Assembly: GCA_027023445.1 (NCBI GenBank)
Contig: JALVVK010000024.1
Location: 1 to 60,035, forward strand
Source: Deltaproteobacteria bacterium
Lineage (GTDB): Bacteria > Desulfobacterota > Dissulfuribacteria > Dissulfuribacterales > JALVPX01
Length of the DNA stretch: 60,035 nucleotides
Direction of reading: 5' to 3'
The position numbers and the translations under genes were made by a program. Under the pieces are notes generated by a model that was not told where the DNA came from, did no database searches, and saw only the letters and a list, made by a program, of their open reading frames with translations. How positions within the stretch are numbered: position 1 is the first letter of the stretch; each line of letters opens with the position of its first letter. Shown piece by piece: positions 53,582 to 60,035 of this stretch.

Positions 53582-53699
53582 GCGGGGATGTTCTGCCCTG
53601 TCGGCGTGGCAGGGCGGAAACGGTATTCGCAAAGCCACGTGTTTTTTTAACGACTTTCCTTCTCCCGGATTATCCACCATCTCGCCATATGGTTCCATT

Positions 53700-53743
53700 T
53701 GTCATTTAAATGTAACTTTTGCGTCATCTGATTGTAACATTGA
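53700..53743 (+). promoter_or_regulatory. Tandem PhoB boxes
   Basis: Four units spaced exactly 11 bp: TGTCAT (53700), TGTAAC (53711), CGTCAT (53722), TGTAAC (53733). This is the direct-repeat pattern of two adjacent Pho boxes. AAACAT/CATATC near 53750-53757 could serve as -10. It lies 290 bp upstream of pstS, with repeat B in between. Confidence 0.8.
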
Positions 53744-53842
53744 CCATGTAAACATATCTCCAATCGAATTTATCAAGGAAATAGCTCATAATTTATAGCT
53801 CATGGATCATGGTTGGAGGTAAAAGGCATGATTTTTGTAACT

Positions 53843-53970
53843 ATTGAAGCCGCAAGGGGCTCGCAATTTTATCGAATCTGCTGCGTTGTCGGGTACTTGA
53901 AGTACACAAGTACGTCTGCGTGCCCTTCGCCTTGCATCTTCGGCAAACTTGCGAGCTGCATAATCCGGGA
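53843..53970 (+). repeat. Repeat B, full copy 2 (large palindrome)
   Basis: About 128 bp. Outer arms CTCGCAA (53860-53866) and TTGCGAG (53949-53955) face each other, and TACTTG (53894-53899) pairs with CAAGTA (53907-53912) at the centre. It matches 17440-17571 block by block. Outside the Pho boxes and this repeat nothing else is seen in 53527-54034. Confidence 0.78.
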
Positions 53971-54034
53971 TGACCTGTGAACCATGGATCAACTTTCATG
54001 TCCATAAAAGTTTAAAGGATGTCAGGAGGTAAAA

Positions 54035-55114
54035 ATGAATCAGAGTTCTTGTTGCTTTAACCTTTTTGAAAAGATGTCTGTCCAGGTGGCGCTGATATTG
54101 CTGCTGCTGTTTGCAGGAGTGAACCAGGCGGTTGCGGGGAGGATAATCTCCGGTGCCGGTGCCACGTTCCCTTATCCGGTGTATTCCCAGTGGGCCTATG
54201 AATATGCCAGAAATACAGGTGTCCGTCTGAATTACCAGTCTATTGGTTCAGGCGGGGGTATCAGGCAGATAAAGGCAGGGACTGTGGATTTCGGTGCATC
54301 GGACGCGCCTCTTGCCGCTGACGACCTTAAAAAAAGCGGTCTTATCCAGTTTCCCATGATAATGGGTGGTGTGGTGCCGGTGGTTAATCTCAGGGGAATA
54401 AAAAATGCCCAGTTGAGGCTTGACCAGGAATGCATTGTCGGGATTTTCATGGGAAAGATCAAGAAATGGAATGATCCAAGGATCAGGGCATTGAATCCCG
54501 GCCTGAATCTTCCACCTTGGGACATTACTGTGGTGCATCGCTCGGATGGATCCGGCACAACCTGGATTTTCAGCCATTACCTGGCCGCTGTTTCAGACGA
54601 GTGGAAAACCAAGGTAGGTGCGGGCAAGGCCCTCAGGTGGCCTGTAGGTCTTGGCGGCAAGGGTAACGAGGGGGTGGCGGCCTATGTGAAAAGGGTGAAA
54701 GGCGCCATAGGTTACGTTGAATTCGCCTATGCCCTTCAGAATAAACTGACCGCGGTATGTCTCAGGAACAGGGATGGCAATTTTGTTGCCCCGACCCTTG
54801 AAAGCTTTCAGACGGCAGCCAGGGAGGCGGACTGGGCCAACACTCCGGGCATGGCGGTAGTTCTTGTGAACCAGCCGGGAGCACAGGCCTGGCCCATTAC
54901 CGGGGCCTCTTTTATTCTTCTTCACAGGGAAGAGAAAGATTGCGGCAACATAGTTGAAATATTAAAGTTTTTTGACTGGTGTTACCGCAGTGGCGGAAAA
55001 ATGGCAGTCAGGTTGCTTTATGTCCCCATTCCGGAAAATGTCTATAATGTGGTGGAAAAAAGGTGGGCCACAGACATAACCTGTAATGGAGCTCCTGTAT
55101 GGCCTGTCCATTAA
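54035..55114 (+). CDS. pstS: Phosphate-binding protein PstS
   Basis: A 359-residue periplasmic protein. A long N-terminal region with hydrophobic stretch V-A-L-I-L-L-L-L-F-A-G-V ends at A-V-A-G, a signal peptide. Phosphate ligands: G-A-G-A-T-F-P, S-I-G-S-G-G-G-I, G-A-S-D-A-P and H-R-S-D-G-S-G-T-T. It captures phosphate for the PstCAB ABC transporter, which is not in this window. AGGAGG lies 5 bp before ATG. Control by PhoB through the boxes at 53700 is likely. Confidence 0.95.
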   Translation: MNQSSCCFNLFEKMSVQVALILLLLFAGVNQAVAGRIISGAGATFPYPVYSQWAYEYARNTGVRLNYQSIGSGGGIRQIKAGTVDFGASDAPLAADDLKKSGLIQFPMIMGGVVPVVNLRGIKNAQLRLDQECIVGIFMGKIKKWNDPRIRALNPGLNLPPWDITVVHRSDGSGTTWIFSHYLAAVSDEWKTKVGAGKALRWPVGLGGKGNEGVAAYVKRVKGAIGYVEFAYALQNKLTAVCLRNRDGNFVAPTLESFQTAAREADWANTPGMAVVLVNQPGAQAWPITGASFILLHREEKDCGNIVEILKFFDWCYRSGGKMAVRLLYVPIPENVYNVVEKRWATDITCNGAPVWPVH

Positions 55115-55207
55115 CCTGATTTAAAACCCAGAACAAGACCCTGTTTTTTCATTCTTTGGCCGGGGCGGTCCCGGAACGGGGTACTCTATACTCAACAGGA
55201 GAGAAAG

Positions 55208-56515
55208 ATGATAAAGAAGATTTTTGTCACGCTGATCCTTTGTTTCACCATGGGCGTACTGCCGGTTCATGCCACGGGTAATATGGATCCGTTGTTGAAG
55301 ATCCTTATTAAAAAGGGCGTTTTGACCAGACAGGAGGCAATGGAGGTGCAGAAAGAGGCCAATGAAATGGGGACAAATGAAGCAGATGGGGTAACTTCCT
55401 CGTCCGGGCTTCCTCATGAGTTGAAGGGCCTGAAAAATGTCAAGCTGGGCGTGCTGGCATACTTTGATTATTCCATTGGCAAAGAACCCCTGTCAGGCAA
55501 CCAGGCATCGTCCTTCAGCCGTTTCAGCATTACCCGGGGCTACGTGACCCTGAAGAAAAAGATCAATCCTTTCCTGGGGGCAAGGGTTACCACAGACATA
55601 CACCGGGACAGCACCGGAGATTACAAGATAAGGCTCAAGTATATGTACGCGGAGCTGAAGCCCCGTGATTTTGGTTTTTTTACCGACATGAAGGCCGAGG
55701 TCGGGCAGGGCCACATACCCTGGCTTGATTTTGAGGAACACGTTAATCCCTACAGAAGCCAGGGCACCATGGCCATTGAAAGGGCGGGGGTGTTTAATTC
55801 TGCGGATGTTGGAATCAGTATCAGGGGCAATTTTGGCGGAGAGCTTGATGATCCTGAGGCCCTTGTGGGCAATACCCATTACGCCGGAAGGTTCGGCACA
55901 TGGCATATTGGCGTTTACAATGGCTCCGGATATCACACCTCAGAACACAACAGCAACAAGGTGGTTGAAGGCCGTATCACCCTCAGGCCCTTTCCCGACG
56001 TGGTGCCAGGGCTTCAGTTCAGCTATCTTGGCATGGCCGGAGAGGGCAACACGGATTACAATGGTTCATATGCTGACTACTATGTGAATCTTGGAATGGT
56101 AAGCTTTCAGCATCCGAGGTTCATCCTTACCGGGCAGTATTTCCAGACCACTGGAAACGCCAAGGGCACCTGGGTAAAAACAGATACATCGGGAAATATT
56201 GTCTCTGATCTCAAGACACGGTGTTATTCCTTTTTCGGAAATGTCAGGCTGCCGGTGTTAAACGACAGGTTGAACATGTTTGGCCGCTACGACCACTTTA
56301 ACCCTGATGTCAACGGGGATATTTCAAGTAATGCCGCCTACAAGATGTATATCGGCGGGTTGGCCTATGACCTTGGCCATGAAAATCAGGTGCTTCTCGC
56401 CTATGAAACAACGGATTATGAGGTAGACAATGCCGGGAAAGGCAAGGCGCCTGTGACAGGCACCAACCTTGGAGATGATTACAAGGTTCAGGTGGTTTAC
56501 CAGATGCATTTTTAA
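55208..56515 (+). CDS. Outer-membrane porin (phosphate-selective OprO/OprP-like)
   Basis: A 435-residue protein: signal peptide cut after P-V-H-A, a short helical segment L-L-K-I-L-I-K-K-G-V-L-T-R-Q-E-A that often starts this porin class, then about 380 residues of alternating strands rich in Gly, Tyr and Asp ending in M-H-F with a C-terminal Phe, the barrel signature. Next to pstS (94 bp) it probably admits phosphate across the outer membrane. It has an AGGAG site and a terminator at 56577-56617. Confidence 0.85.
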   Translation: MIKKIFVTLILCFTMGVLPVHATGNMDPLLKILIKKGVLTRQEAMEVQKEANEMGTNEADGVTSSSGLPHELKGLKNVKLGVLAYFDYSIGKEPLSGNQASSFSRFSITRGYVTLKKKINPFLGARVTTDIHRDSTGDYKIRLKYMYAELKPRDFGFFTDMKAEVGQGHIPWLDFEEHVNPYRSQGTMAIERAGVFNSADVGISIRGNFGGELDDPEALVGNTHYAGRFGTWHIGVYNGSGYHTSEHNSNKVVEGRITLRPFPDVVPGLQFSYLGMAGEGNTDYNGSYADYYVNLGMVSFQHPRFILTGQYFQTTGNAKGTWVKTDTSGNIVSDLKTRCYSFFGNVRLPVLNDRLNMFGRYDHFNPDVNGDISSNAAYKMYIGGLAYDLGHENQVLLAYETTDYEVDNAGKGKAPVTGTNLGDDYKVQVVYQMHF

Positions 56516-56559
56516 CCGGTGCAATGAGGAGATAATTCCCCGGACAAGGCTAAACCTCC

Positions 56560-57255
56560 CTATTTCCTCACCGGGCAGGAGGCCCCCAGGATGGATTCCA
56601 GGGGAGCCTCCTTTTTTATGGTTTCTATTATCTTGTCCGGATCATCCAGGATGTGAAAAAGGGAAAGATCCTCTGGCGAGATGGTCCCCTGTTTAAAGAG
56701 AGTTTTTTCCATCCAGGTTAAAAGGCCCTTCCAGAAGTCACTGCCAACGAGGATTACGGGGAAAGGCCTGATTTTTTTTGTCTGGATAAGGGTTATGGCC
56801 TCAAAGAATTCGTCCAGGGTTCCATATCCTCCGGGCATGCAGATAAAGGCCACAGCGTATTTTACCAGCATCACCTTGCGGATGAAAAAATACCTGAAAC
56901 CAAGATTTATATTGGCGTATGGGTTGGGTTTCTGTTCATGAGGTAATTTTATGTTCAGCCCTGCGGAAAGGCCGTTTGCCTCCATGGCACCCTTGTTGGC
57001 CGCCTCCATGATGCCGGGCCCACCTCCTGTGACAACCGAATATCCTGTCCTGGCCAGTCCTTTTGCTATGGTTTCGGTCAGCTGATAGGTAGAGGATTCC
57101 TGGCGTATCCTGGCCGAACCAAAAATGGCAACCGCGGGGTATATTTTCCCAAGGGCCTCAAATCCATCAACGAATTCAGCCAGTATTCTGAACATCCGCC
57201 AACATTCATCGGCGTTAAGCTCGTTAAGGACATATCTTTGTGTATTGTTCTTCAT
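56560..57255 (-). CDS. LOG-family Rossmann protein (TIGR00730-like)
   Basis: A 231-residue LOG protein: A-I-F-G-S-A-R, T-G-G-G-P-G-I-M-E-A-A-N-K-G-A, and the catalytic-type P-G-G-Y-G-T-L-D-E-F-F-E-A. The family hydrolyses nucleotide 5'-monophosphates at the glycosidic bond (LOG enzymes, PpnN-like); the substrate here is unknown. ATG 57255 is chosen over an ATG 12 bp upstream. It follows recO on the same strand. Confidence 0.9.
   Translation of the reverse strand: MKNNTQRYVLNELNADECWRMFRILAEFVDGFEALGKIYPAVAIFGSARIRQESSTYQLTETIAKGLARTGYSVVTGGGPGIMEAANKGAMEANGLSAGLNIKLPHEQKPNPYANINLGFRYFFIRKVMLVKYAVAFICMPGGYGTLDEFFEAITLIQTKKIRPFPVILVGSDFWKGLLTWMEKTLFKQGTISPEDLSLFHILDDPDKIIETIKKEAPLESILGASCPVRK
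56577..56617 (+). terminator. Terminator of porin operon, inside the end of the LOG gene
   Basis: AGGAGGCCCCC pairs with GGGGAGCCTCCT, followed by six Ts, on the plus strand. It overlaps the last codons of the convergent LOG gene. Confidence 0.75.
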
Positions 57256-57293
57256 GTTAACTCTCAAGGTCCTGCTGAGGATTCATAGATTTA

Positions 57294-58016
57294 TCATCGT
57301 AAAATTTTTTGCAGGACTTTATATGATGCAGGGCATCTGTGCAAATGCCGGCAATGGAGTTCACGTATGAGGTCCCAGGATTTATCAAGTGATTCCTGGC
57401 TGAGAATCAGCCGGTGAAGGAGTTCCTGCCTGGTACGTGTGATATGCTCCAATGTCTTGAATACGCCGGGAGAAGGTTCCAGGTTTGCGCACAGATCTGT
57501 TGCCGGGCATGATACCTGGGAACAGATCTGTGCGGTTTGCCTGTAGCCGGCGCAACGTGCCCAGTCAGGGGCATAGCCTGCCAGGGAGAGCAGGCGTGTT
57601 TTGAAAAACAGGGTTATTTTTTGCGGGGCCATGTCCTGGCTCAGCATATCAAGAAGCCAGACCAGAAGGTTAAATATCCGTGCCTGTGGATCTCCCTCCA
57701 CGGTCCACATTTGAACCAGTTCGCAGCACAGGGACGCAAAGGCATACATCCTTATGTCTGTTCTGAGGGATGGAAGGTTTTTTTCGATCTGAGCGGCGTC
57801 GATCCTGAAGAGACCTGATGATCTCGATGGAACCAGGATGGCATTGATCAGGGTAAAGGGTTCAAGGGCATTTAGAAACCGTTTCCTGCTTCTTTTGGCC
57901 CCTTTTGCCACGGCCTTTATCTTGCCATCAGGGGCGCAAAGGGTAACAAGCAGGTCAGATTCTCCCATGTCGCGGGAGGACAATACGATGGCCCTGGTTT
58001 CTAAAGGGGCTGGCAT
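57294..58016 (-). CDS. recO: DNA repair protein RecO
   Basis: A 240-residue RecO: OB-fold start T-R-A-I-V-L-S-S-R-D-M-G-E-S-D-L-L, K-G-A-K-R-S-R-K-R-F, and four cysteines in C-A-G-Y ... C-S-Q-V-S-C ... C for the zinc site. It loads RecA with RecR in recombinational repair. ATG 58016 shares a base with the stop of the upstream gene (TGATG), so translation is coupled. Confidence 0.92.
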   Translation of the reverse strand: MPAPLETRAIVLSSRDMGESDLLVTLCAPDGKIKAVAKGAKRSRKRFLNALEPFTLINAILVPSRSSGLFRIDAAQIEKNLPSLRTDIRMYAFASLCCELVQMWTVEGDPQARIFNLLVWLLDMLSQDMAPQKITLFFKTRLLSLAGYAPDWARCAGYRQTAQICSQVSCPATDLCANLEPSPGVFKTLEHITRTRQELLHRLILSQESLDKSWDLIRELHCRHLHRCPASYKVLQKILR

Positions 58017-58411
58017 CAGGGACGGCGGAATAACCAGTAGGCAAGGCCTACCAATATGGACACGATGGCACCGATTATCCATTTGAACCAGGAGCGAGGC
58101 TCCTCCCGGGGTTGATCTCCGGAGTCCGTGCTTGTAGAAGTTGTTTCTTCCAAGGTGTCCTTTTCCCTGTCAGCGGCCTTTTCTTCATCATAGCGAAGGA
58201 GCGCGTCTTCCGGGACAAGGCCTATGAATTCCGCGTAGCTTTTGATAAAGCCCCTGATGAATACCTCGGCAGGCAGTTCATTCCACTGATCGGCCTCCAT
58301 TGCCTTAAGCATGCGGATGTCGATCTTTGTGCAGTCGGATATTTCCTCCAGGGAGATCTGCCTTAGATGCCGTTCCCGCTTTAGGTATTCTCCAAAGGTT
58401 TCTTTTGCCAT
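58016..58411 (-). CDS. RodZ-like helix-turn-helix membrane protein
   Basis: A 131-residue protein: N-terminal XRE-type HTH (G-E-Y-L-K-R-E-R-H-L-R-Q-I-S-L-E-E-I-S ... G-F-I-K-S-Y-A-E-F-I-G-L) as in RodZ, an acidic disordered linker, then one membrane helix W-I-I-G-A-I-V-S-I-L-V-G-L-A-Y-W-L. The periplasmic beta-domain of full RodZ is missing, so this is a short form. RodZ links MreB to the membrane; whether this protein does so is inference. Confidence 0.85.
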   Translation of the reverse strand: MAKETFGEYLKRERHLRQISLEEISDCTKIDIRMLKAMEADQWNELPAEVFIRGFIKSYAEFIGLVPEDALLRYDEEKAADREKDTLEETTSTSTDSGDQPREEPRSWFKWIIGAIVSILVGLAYWLFRRP

Positions 58412-58438
58412 CTGACTCGGTAAATATCTCTGTCTGCG

Positions 58439-59419
58439 TTAAAGCAGGATCCTGATGGTGGATTTGGATCTCAGGTCCTGCAGCCATTGTTCGAAACGCG
58501 CGTTAACCTGTTTGCGGTATAGCTCGTTGCGAACTTTTTCCATTATTCTTTTGTCAACAGATTTTGTCCCAGTTTCAATCGCCTTTAACCTGAATATCTG
58601 GAATCCAACCGGCGTGTCCACAATGGCGGAAAAATCTCCCTGCTTAAGCCTCAGAACGGCATTCCTGACAAAGGGCGCCATTTCCTTTTTGGTAAAGGCG
58701 CCGAGAAGCCCTTTGGTTTTCCCGTCCGGCAGGTCTGAATAACGGGCGGCAACGGCTCCGAAGTCTTTGCCCGCCTTAAGCTCGGACAGCGCCTGCTCAG
58801 CCTTTGCCCGGGCCTTGGCCCTTGAGGCGCTATCCTGTGGATCCTTTGGAACAATACATATGTGTTGAAGCACATAACGGGGGGTATTCCCCTGGATATC
58901 CACCCCGGATACAGGATGTTTTTTAAGATATGAAATCACCTGTTGGTCAGTTATAACGATTTTGGACTTGACCTGGGCGTTTATCAATTGCGCTCTCTCA
59001 ATCTGCTGGCGAATTTCTTTTTTGTAATCCTTCAGGCTGAAGCCGTCCGCAGCCAGTTTTTTCTTCAGCTGTTCCAGGCTGATGTTGTTTTCTTGACAGA
59101 TTCTCTGCACGGTTGCGTCCACATCCCTGTCAGAAACCTTGATTCCCAGCTTGTTGATCTCTTTTTCTATGAGGTGTTCATCTATGAGCTGGGGAAGGAT
59201 TTTCGCATAAATTTCTTTCTTTTTTTCGTCACTAATCTTAGATTTCTTAATCTTTTTAAGATATTGCTGGATAACAGGGGCTGCTTTCTGTTCCAGTTCA
59301 GAAAGGGTTATGACATCATTGTTGACTATTGCAACAATTCTGTCAACGATTGCCGCACTGGACGAGGTAGCCCAGATTGTAAGAAACAGAAGTACTAAAA
59401 GACAATCTGCAATTTTCAT
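58439..59419 (-). CDS. SurA-like periplasmic peptidyl-prolyl isomerase
   Basis: A 326-residue exported chaperone: signal peptide ends near S-S-S-A-A, a SurA-N domain V-D-R-I-V-A-I-V-N-N-D-V-I-T-L-S-E-L, then one parvulin domain (L-K-A-G-K-D-F-G-A-V-A-A-R-Y-S-D, T-P-V-G-F-Q-I-F-R-L) and a short C-terminal tail. SurA has two parvulin domains; this form has one. It assists outer-membrane protein folding. ATG 59419 has an AAAGGAA site. Confidence 0.88.
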   Translation of the reverse strand: MKIADCLLVLLFLTIWATSSSAAIVDRIVAIVNNDVITLSELEQKAAPVIQQYLKKIKKSKISDEKKKEIYAKILPQLIDEHLIEKEINKLGIKVSDRDVDATVQRICQENNISLEQLKKKLAADGFSLKDYKKEIRQQIERAQLINAQVKSKIVITDQQVISYLKKHPVSGVDIQGNTPRYVLQHICIVPKDPQDSASRAKARAKAEQALSELKAGKDFGAVAARYSDLPDGKTKGLLGAFTKKEMAPFVRNAVLRLKQGDFSAIVDTPVGFQIFRLKAIETGTKSVDKRIMEKVRNELYRKQVNARFEQWLQDLRSKSTIRILL

Positions 59420-59466
59420 ACACACTTTCCTTTGATTTGAAGATTTTTGGCAATCAGCCCACGTTT

Positions 59467-60035
59467 TCAATGTGTACCATTTACCATTTTCAGAAGGGGC
59501 TGCAAGCTTTTTTGGACGTTTTGCAGGTACCGTATGGAACCACCTTCATCAGAGCCGGGCCTCATGTCAACGACAAGACGCTGATCAGGCAGGAGACGCC
59601 ATGTCTTTTTCGTCTTTATGAGGTTCAGTATGCCTTCAATACATGGAGGTCCTTCCGAGCCAAAGGCCATGACAAGTTTTCTGGGGCCCGGCCCCCTGGA
59701 GGCGTCTAACCGGGTTATGTTCAGCGCTCTGAGTAACCTTTTTATCTCAATGAGTTCAAATAGATTTTGTGTCTCCATGGGCAGCGGGCCAAATCTGTCC
59801 CTCATTTCCACTGCCAGGTCTTCCGCCTCCTCCCTGCTTTCAGAACGTGAGAGCCTGCGGTAAAGTCCGAGTCTGAGCTCCATGTCAGGCACGTATGATT
59901 CCGGAAGAAACGCAGGGACGCCCAGGTTTATTTCCGGGTCCATGTAGTCTTTCACAGGCTGGCCCTTCAGTTCTTCAACGGCCTTTTGAAGCAGGTCCAG
60001 ATACATTTCATAGCCTACCTCGGCTATCTGTCCGG
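59467..60035 (-). CDS. mfd: Transcription-repair coupling factor Mfd, C-terminal part
   Basis: Open to the right edge; the visible 189 residues are the end of the protein: G-Q-I-A-E-V-G-Y-E-M-Y-L-D-L-L-Q-K-A-V and the TRCF regulatory domain (L-G-V-P-A-F-L-P-E-S-Y-V, R-L-G-L-Y-R-R-L, E-M-R-D-R-F-G-P-L-P). Mfd removes stalled RNA polymerase and recruits excision repair. The start and motor domains lie outside the window. The downstream surA-like gene begins 48 bp later. Confidence 0.93.
   Translation of the reverse strand, partial: GQIAEVGYEMYLDLLQKAVEELKGQPVKDYMDPEINLGVPAFLPESYVPDMELRLGLYRRLSRSESREEAEDLAVEMRDRFGPLPMETQNLFELIEIKRLLRALNITRLDASRGPGPRKLVMAFGSEGPPCIEGILNLIKTKKTWRLLPDQRLVVDMRPGSDEGGSIRYLQNVQKSLQPLLKMVNGTH

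Noticed and set aside
53550-53798. 82-codon frame after flxA
   Set aside because: It runs through repeat C and the Pho boxes, which explain the sequence better.

Overview
The window looks like a chromosome segment of an anaerobic, sulfate-reducer-type deltaproteobacterium (Desulfobacterota, probably Desulfobacterales). The reasons are an HdrA/HdrCB plus FlxABCD electron-bifurcating cluster, an archaeal-type split glutamate synthase rich in 4Fe-4S modules, a core-MetE-like protein, a PEP-CTERM protein and many cysteine-cluster proteins. The taxonomic placement is inference from gene content. No rRNA, CRISPR array, phage or intact insertion sequence is visible; there is one tRNA-Val(CAC).

Layout. 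(1) 1-2.7 kb: an AT-rich array of promoterless cassettes separated by attC-like recombination sites (integron cassette array with no integrase in the window). It encodes a small unknown protein, a membrane protein, an HNH-type zinc-finger protein and a zinc-ribbon protein, and it stops at an antisense 3' end of a group II intron that seems to sit inside a fifth attC. (2) 3-7.2 kb: lipoprotein, atypical SDR, YkgJ-type cysteine-cluster protein, metallophosphoesterase. (3) 7.6-15.6 kb, minus strand: rnc-era-(exported protein)-ftsK-rng-(core-MetE-like)-glk, tightly packed and probably one long operon. (4) 16-26 kb: PEP-CTERM protein, large hybrid sensor kinase, eno, and a GlrK/QseG/GlrR-like sigma-54 two-component locus. 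(5) 26-36 kb: purine nucleoside phosphorylase and MTA/SAH deaminase (salvage), NUDIX, tRNA-Val, BamE-like lipoprotein-pcm-DedA/YqaA-LOG operon, TlpA-like protein and creatininase-like pair, FeoA. (6) 35.9-40 kb: SLOG protein, a truncated PEP-synthase-like phosphotransferase and a dual-specificity phosphatase fused to a YkgJ-like cysteine cluster; this is the most unusual locus. (7) 40.1-53.5 kb: three-gene glutamate synthase, divergent from the seven-domain HdrCB-HdrA-FlxD-FlxC-FlxB-FlxA operon. (8) 53.7-56.5 kb: PhoB boxes, pstS and a porin. (9) 56.5-60 kb, minus strand: mfd (cut by the right edge)-surA-like-rodZ-like-recO-LOG.

Three families of dispersed non-coding repeats lie between genes: repeat A (about 160 bp, two full and two partial copies), repeat B (about 130 bp, large imperfect palindrome, two full copies plus fragments) and repeat C (25 bp, two copies). 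One repeat B copy lies between the Pho boxes and pstS.

How the genes fit together: the Flx-Hdr complex would oxidise NADH and split electrons between ferredoxin and a disulfide acceptor. The adjacent glutamate synthase, loaded with ferredoxin-type clusters, would use low-potential or NAD(P)H electrons for nitrogen assimilation. The shared 479-bp divergent region may coordinate them; this last point is inference.
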